A DNA stretch of 64,000 nt from Eonycteris spelaea (taxonomy: Eukaryota; Chordata; Mammalia; Chiroptera; Pteropodidae). The DNA lies in NCBI GenBank assembly GCA_003508835.1, contig PUFA01000116.1, positions 3,472,001 to 3,536,000 on the forward strand. The letters run 5' to 3'. Below, piece after piece: positions 35,076 to 47,720 of this stretch. Below the pieces are notes generated by a model. It was not told where the DNA came from. It ran no database searches and worked only from the letters and a program-made list of their open reading frames with translations. The position numbers and the translations under genes were made by a program. How positions within the stretch are numbered: the first letter of the stretch is position 1; every line of letters begins with the position of its first letter.

Positions 35076-35439
35076 ACGTTGGATCTATTTGCTCAGAGCT
35101 GTTTTGCAGGCATCTCATTCCTTCACAGTTGCCTTGCAATCAGATCAACATCAAAACATCATTTTGTAAGTAATATGGTATATACAAATCATCTTTCACT
35201 GGTCACATATGGCACATCATTGAGTAGTATAAGAATTTGTAGCAAAAGAGCCAAATGTGTTTTTGAATTTAAAGATACCTAGTTTGGGTGAACATTGATT
35301 TTGACCTGCATTTTACTTCTGTAAAAATACTTGTAAAAAGTGTTCACTACATAGCCATTTCTAAGAAAACAGAAACGTTATATTGGAATAAATCTTATTT
35401 TTTTCTTTTTTTGCTGTTTTACTCTCATTTTGCTCACTG

Positions 35440-35960
35440 ATGACAACAGGTCCTAACCCCCCCCCTCACATTGTCCCATGTGAGTTTTCAACTCGTCCAC
35501 GAACTGGTCTTATATTTTGGTATACAGTACGGCATCCAACATCCCCATCTCTGGGAAGCACAGGGCAGCAGGTCTGGTGTAAGGTGTTGCACCATTGAGG
35601 TGGACCAGCTCAGACGTGGAGGGTCAAGGGGCAGGCGGAGGTCTGCTCCGAGAGGCGGTGCACTGACTGGCTTGCTGGGCAGAGAGAGCCAGCAGGGTAA
35701 GGGACAGGCTCGCCAGAGGAGAGCGGGAATTTCACTGGAAGGGATGAGAAGGAGCTTGGGGGATTTCCCTGAGTCCGATGTAAAAGGTGGCTGCCGTGAC
35801 TAGAGGATGCCAGAGATCTCAAGAGAAGGGGAGTCATCGTGTGCCAGGTGCCTTTGTAGGACTGGTGTCATGTTCGCCCGTGTGCCCTGTGGAGCTGTGT
35901 ACCTTAGGAGCGTGCATCTTGCTTATCTTGTATTCTATGCCTCATATGATCCACTTTAAT
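35440..35960. other. GC-richer CpG-retaining block
   Basis: About 16 CpGs in ~500 bases, in an otherwise AT-rich, CpG-poor neighbourhood. Frames of 110 codons (plus, 35471-35803) and 75 codons (minus, 35610-35837) overlap on opposite strands and are Arg/Gly- or Ser/Pro-rich, as GC-rich noncoding DNA gives. No repeat family recognised. It could be a small CpG-island-like element or an unrecognised insertion. Confidence 0.35.
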
Positions 35961-36065
35961 GTCTCATCCATAGATGAACCATTTCACCCGTCATCTTCAG
36001 GCATTTTTCAAATCTGACTAAACTCCTCAAACATGACAGGTGGTCTTGACTCTGTACACTGGAAA

Positions 36066-36096
36066 CTAATAATAATAGTAGTAGTAGTAGTAATAG

Positions 36097-36127
<31 letters not shown>

Positions 36128-36150
36128 GATGATGATGATGATGATGATGA
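36066..36150. repeat. compound triplet repeat (AAT/AGT/GAT)
   Basis: Blocks of AAT, AGT, AAT again, then about nine GAT units. It gives poly-Ile/Leu/Ser frames that are artefacts. Confidence 0.9.
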
Positions 36151-37644
36151 AAAATGCCCAGCATACAGTAAACACAAAGTAAACTATCTGCCTACTTATT
36201 TGTTCCGCAGCCTGTCCAAAGTAATTCAAAGATGTGAAAAGTAATTTATCCCACAGAATTTCTAGTCTTTTGTTTAACTTTAATTTGAGTTTCACTAGTG
36301 CCAAGGGCTTCTGAGTACTTCAAGTATGATCATAATCTACATAAATACTAAGAAGCAGCTATTTTATGGAGGAATTGCAAAATTATCAGATCATCACATT
36401 AGTAATGATATATCAAGAAACAGGCCCTCCCCCCAATTTTAGATGAATAAAAAATGAGATATTTTATATTTATTATATATTTTAACAAAGATTATGCATA
36501 TTTATTTTTTATGCACAGAGACATAGTAGAGATTAACATCTGGTTTAACAGCATAGCGGTTTTACCATTTTTAGCAAATTACTTAATTCTGCCAAGATGG
36601 ATTGTTTTCAAAATAATTGGGATAATAATCATCAGGACTAAATAATCTAGTGGATAGAATGCATGTAGCACAAAGGTGTATCTTAAAATGTTGATTCTTT
36701 TTTATCCCTCTTTACTTATAATCTACTGATTATATGCATACAAGATGTGTGTCTCCTTAGCAATGAAAATAATCTTTGTCCTGAAATTTCTGTTGGCCAT
36801 CTCCCTCCTTTTTTTCTGGGTATATTTGGCTATCACTTTTACAGCTCTTTTACACCAGAGAGTTAGTATTAAACCAGTAGCTTGTTTCTCTGTGATTTGT
36901 GCTGCTTGAAAAAAGAACTTCCCTCCTCTCTGGTTTATGGAATTTGCTATTTTTCTCACAGTGTGATGCTCACGACCCAGGAATAAACACAACTCATGCC
37001 AAATAACTAGAACAGTGTATTAGGTATTAGATCTATGGACTAACATTCAGTCCGATAATCATGTTTTGGTTGTCTCCTTGTAATAAGATACTGATAAAAC
37101 CTGTTAACATGGTTTTTACTATAAATACACCCAAAACTCTTATCTCCTGAGCAGTGTTCAAAGATTAGCCTGATATCGCTTTTATTGGCTGAAAGCTATC
37201 ATGTTTTTATCCTGGGTTTATCACTCTACAGAGAGATTTTTCTGGATGAGAGTCTTCTTGCCTTTGCATCAGTAAAATGTGCATATACATGTATATTTAT
37301 ATGATTCTTCCACAGTGAGGAACTAGGTCAAAACTCTAAAACTTTGATATAGAGAATTTATAAGATTAATGATATATGTGAAAATCACTTTCTCATTTCA
37401 TAAAGCATCATTTGTTATTGTCCTGTTCTGTAGTTAGTAAATGGTTCTGTGATTTAAAACATCAAAGTCATCATCTATGATTATTTAGCTGACACATGCA
37501 TTTCTGTGCTCTCAAACTGGGATTTGGGTGGTTTTAACTGGAAGTATGGGATACGAAATCAGTTGGTATTCTGAGGTCCACTGTGGAATATTCGGATATA
37601 GAAGATAAACTAGAAAACCGGATATTATAAAGGGAAAAGGGGGA
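36151..37644. other. AT-rich single-copy DNA
   Basis: No recognised repeat or gene. The 89-codon minus frame at 36723-36992 has no known motif. Confidence 0.4.
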
Positions 37645-37832
37645 AAGCACTAAGAGCCCCTGGTTTCTAGATGTAAAACATTAGCATGTGTTTCTATAAC
37701 ATTTGGCAGGGCGTTTAAGCTTTCGAAGCCTCATGTATAAAGCGGGAATAATGAAAATTCCCCTGCCAGCCTAAGATCTAACTTGAGGGGCCGATGAACA
37801 ACAGATATGAAAGTACTCTGTAAACCATAATT
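37645..37832 (+). repeat. MIR SINE
   Basis: 'taagagcccctggtttctag', 'agggcgtttaagctttcgaa', 'gcctcatgtataaagcggga', 'ataatgaaaattcccctgcc', 'atatgaaagtactctgtaaa'. Plus-strand MIR order. Confidence 0.65.
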
Positions 37833-39330
<1,498 letters not shown>

Positions 39331-40239
39331 CTATGCTTTAAAAAGGAACATGAAGGGGATGAAGATGTATAGAAGTCCTAATATTTTTCTGGAACGTGGT
39401 AGGCTTTTGGGTATACAACCTCATAGCAGGAAAAAACAAAACAAAACAACAAAAAAAACAAGCATAGATTCTTGAAGAGATGTTTTCGGCATCTACAGGA
39501 AGAACAGTAGGGAGAACTACAAAGAAACAGCTTGTACTCACTCCTGTTCTATAAAACCGCATATTCTGTAAAATTACACATAAAATATAGCTTGCATGGC
39601 ATAATGGACCACTATTTATCTGTGTACAATAGGAACTGTGGGTATAGTACCTATTACACTATTTTTAAAAAGACTGTTGAATGTAGAAAATGGAGGTGTG
39701 GAACAATACAAAATTTAGGCTTGGGGTGGGGGCAGGGACATAAATAAGTATATTTGGAGTATAAATAAGTACAAAGATTTAAACTGTAAAATCCCATCAA
39801 CTTAGGTGAACTAATATTACTGCCTTATTAGGGAACACAGACAGAAGACAACAGAAGAAGAGAGAGATTGACCAAGAAAAAAAAAAAGAAACAAAAAAGG
39901 AAGGAGAAAGGGAGAGTGGCAGAGCGAAGGGACAGGAGGGAGGAAGGAAGACCTTACCATCCGGGAAGAAAAGATGATCATGAAAAGTTGACCCAATAAT
40001 CAAAACACCCAAGCTGATGCAGCTTTTATGAGTGTTAGAAAAGGCTTCGTAAAAAATTAATTCATAATCTGGAGATGAATCCGTTTTTATGAGCATCGGG
40101 ATACAACTACAAATTCTTTCATCCACTTTACCTGTCCATTTCACTTCCACACTTAATTTCTACTTTAAAATATTTCACACTACTTGTCCACAGTCAAAGG
40201 AGGACAGAAAACTGAGTGTGTACTAACGTTTTTTATAAC
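39331..40239. other. single-copy sequence with purine-rich tract
   Basis: A/G-rich low-complexity patch at about 39840-39955. The 117-codon minus frame at 39797-40150 runs through it. No gene recognised. Confidence 0.4.
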
Positions 40240-42300
40240 GTCTGAATTAAACGGAAGAGAGTGGCATGCCTGGCTTTGCTCCTTTTCATGAGGAGAACAA
40301 ATAACAACAGCTCAAGAATTAGACACTGCTGAGAGCATTCTAGAACCGGGGCGAGGCTGCAGTACCCCACTGTACCCCGGAGACCAAGACAGGCTACGCT
40401 ACACAGTGACAGTACACACTGCCCCTCCCCGAGCCAGCGCAGCACAATGGGGAATGGTCTCCTCTGAGCCTCTGATTCCTCCAATGGGAAAAGGGGACCC
40501 AGGAGGGGACAACCACCCCTCCAGCATCGTGGGTCCCTACTCTAGACTCGCCCCACGAAGATTGCTGGGGGGATCTGGAGAGCTCAACCAGTGGACATGG
40601 GACTGTGACAAGAAGGAGAGGAGGGCTTGCAACATGGGTCTTGGCAGAGCCAGTTTACGACTTCAGTGACCAAGCTGTCATCCCAGCCAGAGGCCTTGCT
40701 CCCCCGCAGGACTTAGTCTGTGGTGCACTCTGACCAGGGAGCCCGGGAGGGTTCAGGTCTGCCTGCGTGGGAGTCTCTAGCAAGGAACTTTGGGCAGCCC
40801 CAGAGCCTGGCTGGCCCACAGGCAGGCAAGGAGCTCAGCCACAGCTCACCCACTGCGGAGAATGTCTCCCAGGCGCATCTGATCAGAGGTGCTGGCGGGA
40901 ACGTCTCAAAGCCTGTCACCCAGAAACACTTCCACTGAGACACAGGCAGAGCTGAATGGCCCCAGAGCAAAGCCAGTGCTGGGGATGGAGGGGTCCCCTG
41001 GTAGGCACAGCTGAGGGACTGACTGACAGGTAAAGCTGAGGGTAGCTGCCAGCCCCTCCAACCAGATAGCCTATCTGGGAAATTTAGAGCTGCCTGAACT
41101 GGCTCCTCCCCTCCCCCCAGGGCAGGGACTGGGACACAGCTCCATCCATGTGGCTCCCAACTCCACCTGCCCAGAAGGGCTGGCGAGAACACTCAGAAGG
41201 TGTGCAGCCCGGCGCCCGAGCTGAGAGGAGGAGAGGCAGAGCCAACAATTCGCAGAGCAACGTCCATGGACTTGTTCACCGGGGAACTTGGAGAGCAAGT
41301 CAGTTTAGCGAAAGGTATCAGAGTCGCTTCTTCTATTGTACCTGTGCAGAGAAAACCATGTACAGCCCTGTTAATTGCTGGATACAGACTCCAGCCTGCC
41401 CACCCAGGGACTCTAACCAGCACATAGGGGATGCTGCGTAGCCGATCCTATAGTCCTGCTCACGTTGGCACCTGACCGGAGAGCAGAGCCCATGGCCTCC
41501 TCAGCGGAGCAAAAAGGAAACCGATAAAGCTCTAATAATTAATTCGAAAGAAATGGAGATCTATAAACTGTCGGACAAACAATTCAGAATAATCCCCTTC
41601 AAGAAGGTTAGTGAACTACAAGAACACATGGAGAACTAAATGAATTAGGAAAACAACGCATGAATAAAATGAGAAGTTCAACAAAGCAAGAGAAACCATT
41701 AAAAAAACAGACAAACACATAGAAATTAGAGAATTGAAAAATACAATACTATACTCAGAAATTCAATAGAGAGTTGCAAAAACAGAATTGACCATAAAAA
41801 AAAAAAAAGAAAAGAAAAGAATGGCAACCGGAAAACAGGACGTTAAAAATTAACAAGAGGGGCGAAATGAAAAACAAAAACAGAGTAAAGAAAGCCTTGT
41901 TGAGACACAAAGATAAGAAGGAATGGTCACATTATGGGAAGTTCAGGGGGAGAGGAGAAAGGGAAAGCAACAGAAAGTGTATTTAAAACAATAATGGCTG
42001 AAAATTTCCTGAGCCTGGGGAAAGAAATGGACATCCAGATCCATGAGGCCCAAACAGCCCCAAAGAGGTTGAATCGGAAGAGGGCTACACCAAGACACAT
42101 TATAATTCAATTGTCAAAGACAAAGAAAGATTTTTCAAAGCAGCCAGATAAGTTACATACAAGGTAACCGCTACTGACAAGACTATGTGTGGATTTCTCA
42201 AGAGAAACATTTCAGGCTAGGAGAGAATGGGATGATATATTGAAAATATTGATATATTGAAAATATATTGAAAATATTGTAATGTTTAGGAATTCTATCG
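40240..42300 (+). mobile_element. old LINE-1: 5' UTR plus start of ORF1 (pseudogenic)
   Basis: About 1.25 kb of GC-rich, CpG-bearing sequence reads like an L1 5' UTR. It continues near 41510 into an A-rich ORF1 region: 'atggagatctataaactgtc', 'acaattcagaataatcccct', 'agaagttcaacaaagcaaga', 'gaaaatttcctgagcctggg', 'gaaagaaatggacatccaga', 'gggctacaccaagacacatt', 'ggagagaatgggatgatata'. ORF1 is interrupted by stops and frameshifts. Its longest remaining piece, 77 codons at 41934-42167, covers the middle to C-terminal part. ORF2 does not follow. The RNA-binding coiled-coil protein cannot be made. The 159-codon minus frame at 40713-41192 is antisense to the 5' UTR. Confidence 0.75.
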
Positions 42301-42470
42301 ACATTAAGCTATTATCAGCTTACAATAGGGTGTTATAATTTTAAGATGTTTTCTGTAAGCCCAATGCTAACCACAAGAGAAAAGTCTGCAGAAATTATAC
42401 AGAAGAATGTGGTCTAGAGGTCAAGGCACACTGCTACTAAGATATCAAAACATGAATCAAATTAATTACA
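42301..42470 (+). repeat. L1-associated segment after the ORF1 break
   Basis: 'aagctattatcagcttacaa', then 'tgttataattttaagatgtt' and 'ttctgtaagcccaatgctaa', resembles a segment I remember in old L1 or HAL1 elements. It directly follows the truncated ORF1. Family membership is uncertain. Confidence 0.4.
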
Positions 42471-42479
42471 TATTGTCTT

Positions 42480-42658
42480 AAACCCTTTATCCAAAGTTTT
42501 CTTCAAAGTTTTCTTCAACATTGTTTCATTATAAGGTTGATGAGATGTCTTAGGAAATTAGGCATCAATTAGCCTATGGTAAAATTGGTTTCTTTAGCCC
42601 TTGCTTGGTTTTAAAATTGCAGAACCTATCAACAATGTTAAGTGAGGGCTTACTGTAC
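42480..42658. mobile_element. hAT-like non-autonomous element (MER63/MER81-like)
   Basis: 'tgtttcattataaggttgat', 'tcaattagcctatggtaaaa', 'ttggtttctttagcccttgc', 'gcagaacctatcaacaatgt', 'taagtgagggcttactg'. This is the reverse of a mammalian element starting 'cagtaagtcctcacttaacg'. Right edge clear, left edge not. Confidence 0.6.
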
Positions 42659-43549
42659 TTAAAAAGTCCCTAAGCATTAATTGGTGACTTTCTAATACAA
42701 ATTATTCTAGTTGAACCTAATTTGTCCTATTGAGTAGTGCGGAATTATTTCTTGCTTAATTACATATGCAGTATTTCAACAGTGTAAATTGAGCTATTTT
42801 TAAACTATGTTAAAAATAAAAGCATTTGCGTTTGCTTTATTTTTATACTTGAATACCCTTTTTTATATTTGAATACCTCGGTTTTGCTTTAAAATATTAC
42901 ATTTGAAAATTATAAACACCATAATTAAGATAACAAACATGATGTCTATGTTTATAAAATTACAGTTATAAGCTTCTTTATAGCCAAATACTGATTGTCC
43001 AACAAACACTTCTAGGGCTAACTTATTATATTTTCTACTATATTTGTCAATAGATATTATTTGATAATTATACTTAAATTAAAATTACATGGAAACATGG
43101 TTATACACAAATTTCTTTATGGTATATTTTCATATTTATTAAAATAAATGTTTTCCTAAAAAAACATTATAGAATATTGTATAATATTCAGACATAATAT
43201 TATAGAAAATATTATAGGATATTAAGAACACATTTATATTTTAAAAAATAGTCCATATAGAGAGAATTTTATCAAAATTATAGGACGAAGTAGTTCAAAG
43301 ATTAAATTTCATTTTGAGCTTCCTGGTATTCCAGAGAAATAGAAAAGAGGATACTTACGCAATTCCCATTGCTTTATTTAAAAAAGCATATGCGTTGATA
43401 TGGAAAGCAACTTTTCGTGTCATAAATTTATAACGATGAACAGCATTAAGGACATTATCTTTAACAGATATTTACATGAGAACTTTTGAAAAAGCCAATG
43501 GCATAATATATTGTAACTAGTGAAAGCTTGTGTAAAGATTGCACTTACA
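42659..43549. other. very AT-rich DNA
   Basis: No recognised repeat or gene; several short ATATTATA-like internal repeats near 43160-43220. Confidence 0.5.
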
Positions 43550-43880
43550 TAATAATATTTATTGAGCTTCTACTTTGCTGGCACTTAAAACACTTAATAG
43601 TTATTGGCCTATTTAAATCTCACGGCATCCAAAAAAAAAAAAAAACACACACGATACTATATGACACGCATTATTCAACCATAAATACTGAGTGTTTTGT
43701 TCTAGGTACTTAGAATTCATAAGTAAATAAAACAGCAAAAAGCCTTACCCACCATTTCAGATGAAGAAACTAAGACAAAAGAGGCTGTAAAACCTAAGGC
43801 CACACAGCAAGTCACTTGGTGGAGCCACAGTTTGAATTCAGGCTGTTTAGCCTGCCCATACGTTAAGCCAGGCAGGCTTC
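43550..43880 (-). repeat. MIR SINE split by L2-like and poly-A sequence
   Basis: Reverse MIR ends flank the middle: left 'acacttaatagttattggcc' and 'tatttaaatctcacggcatc', right 'cagatgaagaaactaagaca' and 'gccacacagcaagtcacttg'. Between them lie A15 at 43631-43645 and an L2-like piece ('aatactgagtgttttgttct', 'aggtacttagaattcataag', 'taaataaaacagcaaaaagc'). Confidence 0.6.
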
Positions 43881-44094
43881 AGATAGGTACGTGCACACTG
43901 GTGTAGTTTGCTCATCCATTTCTAGAGACCAAAGATCTGAGTTTTCTCTGACTACAAGCAAGGATACGTCACCGTAGGAGAAGAAAGAGAAATTGGCAAA
44001 AGAGCCAACATAGGGTGAAAATCACCAATATCCTCGAAGTCCAAAATATTAGTTAATTAATTAATCCTTCAATTCACTTTTTTTTTTTTTTTGC

Positions 44095-44240
44095 AAACCT
44101 TCCCCAAGTACCTTCTCTGTGCGGTGCACTGTCATGGACCCTGGAGATGTGTGAATGAATCAGATGTGGTGTTTGCCTCAAGAGACACAGTCTTGCTGGC
44201 TGTGGCATTGGTGAGGAGGCTGATACAGACAACGGCAGTT
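44095..44240 (-). repeat. L2 LINE fragment
   Basis: 'gtaccttctctgtgcggtgc', 'actgtcatggaccctggaga', 'tgtgtgaatgaatcagatgt', 'ttgcctcaagagacacagtc'. Reverse L2 3' end, next to T15 at 44078-44092. Confidence 0.55.
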
Positions 44241-44450
44241 CAATGATGCCCACCTGTCCTAAACAGGAGGTGCCTCTCCAGCCCGGGGGGACAGGACGAG
44301 GAGAGAGCCCTGAGAGTTTCGGAAGGATTCAGTAGTCAAAACATAAAATATCAAATAGGAAGGAGGGAGGGAGGGAGATACATGTCATGGGGAAATTGCT
44401 TTTAGAAAGTAAAGGAGAAAAGTAAACAAATCGATTTTATTAGATAGGTG

Positions 44451-44464
44451 CACACACGCGCATG

Positions 44465-44505
<41 letters not shown>
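44451..44505. repeat. (CA)n microsatellite with CGCG
   Basis: CA repeats with an alternating CGCGCATGCATA interruption at the left. The alternating purine-pyrimidine sequence is prone to Z-DNA. Confidence 0.95.
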
Positions 44506-44508
<3 letters not shown>

Positions 44509-44584
44509 CAAAAGCAGGCCACAGAGCAGAAGGGGTGAGGGGAGGAAGGGAGGGACGGGAGGGAACAGGAGGCCCTGCAGGATT

Positions 44585-44785
44585 AGTCAGTCAGAACTGG
44601 GATCAATATGGTTTTACTACCTATGAATTGGGGACCTTAAACAAATAACTAATGCCTCTCAGCTTCTGTTTTCTTATTTCCAAACCTGGATCAGTAAAAT
44701 CTACCTCAAAGCTTCGCTGAGGGAATACATGAGATACTGTTTATCGAATGTGTGACACATAGTTGCTCAGTAAATAGGACTTTCC
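44585..44785 (+). repeat. MIR SINE
   Basis: 'actacctatgaattggggac', 'cttaaacaaataactaatgc', 'ctctcagcttctgttttctt', 'atttccaaacctggatcagt', 'tgtgacacatagttgctcag'. Plus-strand MIR order. Confidence 0.7.
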
Positions 44786-45380
44786 TCCCTCCTCCACATC
44801 TGTCATTCTGGAGTAGGTCAGAAGCCTCTGAGGGTGACAGGACACACTACCCCTAAAATATAGCATCCTGAGAATGTTGCCTATTTCACTTCTGAGGGAA
44901 CTTGAGGAACAACGGGGGCAGAAATGGCTTTCTGCTCTCCCTACACCCCAGGAAGGGAGCGTCCTCTCTGAAGACAAGTGACGCCCGGATGCATCTAAAA
45001 GCAGCAGTCCTTGCGAAGTGTTCCCCAGTCCACTACACTCAGCTCGGAGCCTTGTGTCCTATCCCAGGACTTTCTACTCTCCATCAAACCTAGCATCAAA
45101 ACGCTCAGGATAACCTCTTCTTCACAGCTTCATTTTCTCTCGAAGGCTCCTGGGTCACAAAAGACCTATATTAAATAACTGTGTCTGCTTGTCTCCTGTT
45201 AGTCCGTCTTTTGATGAAGAGGCCCAATAGAGAATGTAGGGTAGAAGGAAAAAAAAAAAAGATATTTTCCTCCCCTACAAACAGAGCACTAAACTCTAAA
45301 CTTTCGAAGATTTTAGAAATTTCCCTTTGGGTGTGAGCCATGTTAGCTTAGTAGTTGTAGTGGAGAATTACTCGTTTCTT
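44786..45380. other. single-copy sequence
   Basis: No recognised repeat or gene. Opposed small frames near 44741-45093 have no known motif. Confidence 0.4.
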
Positions 45381-45384
45381 TTGC

Positions 45385-45560
45385 TCATTTATTCATTCAT
45401 TCATTCTTTCCTGTGGCACCTATTTATTAGCCAGCTATATTTGGTGGCATCACACTAAATACCATGGAATTAAACTTAATGGCTTCCGTCTGAGAGAAAT
45501 TCAATGCAGTCACAAAAACAGTTGTACAAAAACATTCTGGTAGAGTTGTATAAAGACTCC
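45385..45560 (-). repeat. L2 LINE fragment
   Basis: 'catttattcattcattcatt', 'gtggcacctatttattagcc', then 'ggtggcatcacactaaatac' and later 'agttgtataaagactccacc'. Reverse L2 3' end, diverged. Confidence 0.5.
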
Positions 45561-46297
45561 ACCTAAAACAGGGGCTTGCGTAAAAGCAATCTGGACCTGG
45601 CTTTGTTATTGTCTGTTTGTGTTAGAAATTGAGGCTCCTTCATCCCACAGAGCATGAAAGCAACATTTTTCAACAATATATTCTTTGTTGCCTGAAACAC
45701 TTTGCCATCAACCCTTATTCCTAAATCTAAACCAGTTTGCAGTTATAATAATGCAATTCTATTAGAGATGACAAATACTTGGCAGGAAAAATTGTACAGG
45801 GCAAATCTCAGAAATAAATGATTAAAATATAATTGATAAGTATGGTCTTATTCCTGAGTTAATTTAGTGTGCTTTGATTTGTGTAATTTCAAACTACATT
45901 GTGCGCGTGGAAAAAGTTTGCTTTATTCCCCTAGATATTGGGTGTTTACTCTTCTAACTACTAGTTGTGCGAACTAACTTCCAGTTGTGCTATTGACAAT
46001 ATTTCTTAGCTACTGCTGAGTATCCACAGAGTCTAGCATACGGCTCCTCCGATAACTCAAATACACTATTTTGCAAAACAATGAGACATTCTATAATCCT
46101 GCTCTATAGTCACTGTTTGCGAGTTTTCAGTGCTAAACCATATCAGTTAATGGGTAACAAAAATGATCACCTTTTTATTAATAGAGCACCTCAAATTATA
46201 ACAAATGCTCCTTTAATACAAACATAAAAAATATACAGTAGGAGAAAAGAATGTAAAGTTTTTTGTTGTGATAATTTAGGAGAAATAAAGAATCTGT
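45561..46297. other. AT-rich single-copy DNA
   Basis: No recognised repeat or gene. Confidence 0.4.
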
Positions 46298-46300
46298 GCT

Positions 46301-46337
46301 TGTGTGTGTGCATGTGCATGCATGCACATGTGTGTGT
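46301..46337. repeat. alternating purine-pyrimidine tract with 20-base palindrome
   Basis: TG repeats flank CATGTGCATGCATGCACATG at 46311-46330, which equals its own reverse complement. The whole 37 bases alternate pyrimidine and purine. Confidence 0.9.
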
Positions 46338-46340
46338 TGT

Positions 46341-47104
46341 ATGAATGTGTAAGGGCTGCTGTCAAGATCACTTATTAGTATGATTATACTTTAGAAAAGA
46401 TCCCCATGGTCTCAGAACTTGGTATCCTGGCTGCTCCATTACCCTTGATCATTACCCTAAAATTTCCTTGAAATGCTCTCCTGAGTATTCTTTCCTTATG
46501 TGCCATTCACATGCCTTGGCTTTCTTTATAATGACTGATTTTTTCCTCATCGATGTTAGGGCCCTGCCTTTCAGGTGTATTTAAACTTTCAATCATTATG
46601 AATTCTTCCATATTGTTCGTTTTTGCTACTGTTGCTAATTGGATAACATGAATAATCCATCCCTACACACTCTGTTCTAACCAAGATCTCTTAGTAGCTC
46701 AAATGTTTACTGGCCATGCTCACCAGCTCTTTAATCATCTGATATTATTTCTCCTGAAACTGCCTCCAGTTTCTCATTTCTGCTGATTCTTACTTCGATT
46801 TTCCTCTAAGGATTCGACCTTCCTCGGCATTTCCAGAGTCTGCGAACAGTTTTTGGTCACAGCCTATCATTCTTTCTTCTCATCTTCACGGCTGGAAATT
46901 TTAGGTACACTTCTTGCACATCCCTGCCAGATTACTATGATTTATATATAATTCTCTTCACATTACCATAATGGAAAAAATAGATTTTTAAATGGCTTAG
47001 AACACAAAACCAAGACTCCTGAATATGGAATTTTAGGCCATCTATTACCCTAGTGTTTCGTGTGTTCACTTATTAATAATAGCTAAAGATTCTTGAAGAA
47101 TTAA
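46341..47104. other. pyrimidine-leaning single-copy DNA
   Basis: CT-rich on the plus strand. I cannot assign it to a family; no gene recognised. Confidence 0.4.
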
Positions 47105-47320
47105 CATTTACCGTGGTCCTCATTCATTTCTTTTCATGAGTTTCCATTCATTCTTCATAAAAACCATGAAATAGAGATGCTCATTGTACTTATTTTTCAT
47201 TAAAAGAACATAAAACTTTGAGCAGTGAAACATCATGCTCAAAGTTGTAACAATGACTGAGCGACGGAGAAAGGGCTCTACGACAGGTCTACACAAAGCC
47301 GGATCATCTGCTTGACCTGT
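47105..47320 (-). repeat. MIR SINE
   Basis: 'ttcataaaaaccatgaaata', 'gagatgctcattgtacttat', 'ttttcattaaaagaacataa', 'catgctcaaagttgtaacaa', 'cagaaagggctctacgacag'-like order. Reverse MIR; the frame over it is spurious. Confidence 0.55.
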
Positions 47321-47439
47321 GACTGCCTCCCCCATACAAACAGCCTCTGCCTAGGACCCCAAAATGGAACTGCTGCTCTAATAAGTTCAGCATCTCTTTA
47401 TCCGTCCTCAGTTGGCTGCAAATTTATTTCTATCCCGTC

Positions 47440-47720
47440 TCAAAACTCATTTTTTCTGCACTGAAATAATTTTCTCCTATTCTCCAAAAACTGTATATCC
47501 AACATTTTCCTCAAAGTCTAGTTCAAGTTTATCTTCAGGACATTTTCTCTGAAAAGCCCGTAAGTAATATTTTTAGTATTATAGTCTCTACCATAGAAAT
47601 GCATCCTACATATATTGTCTCGCGATGTTGTTTAATATCCCTACTGGGATATTCATTTACCTCTCCAGTTTTGTTTAAATTTCATGATGATTAAAACCAC
47701 ATTTTCCAGATGCCCTTCCT
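47440..47720 (+). repeat. L2 LINE 3' region
   Basis: 'attttcctcaaagtctagtt', 'caagtttatcttcaggacat', 'tttctctgaaaagcccgtaa', then a 'ctctaccatagaaatgcatc' block. Plus-strand L2 order (ccttcaggtctcagctcaaa / tgtcacctcctcagggaagc). Confidence 0.5.

Noticed and set aside
36008..36304. Poly-Ile/Thr and poly-Ser/Leu membrane-like minus-strand frames
   Set aside because: Translations of the AAT/AGT/GAT triplet repeat.
40713..41192. Longest open frame in the window (159 codons, minus strand), with overlapping shorter frames on the plus strand
   Set aside because: It is antisense to the GC-rich L1 5' UTR, and several overlapping frames exist on both strands. Its Trp/Pro/Ser-rich composition reflects GC-rich noncoding DNA.
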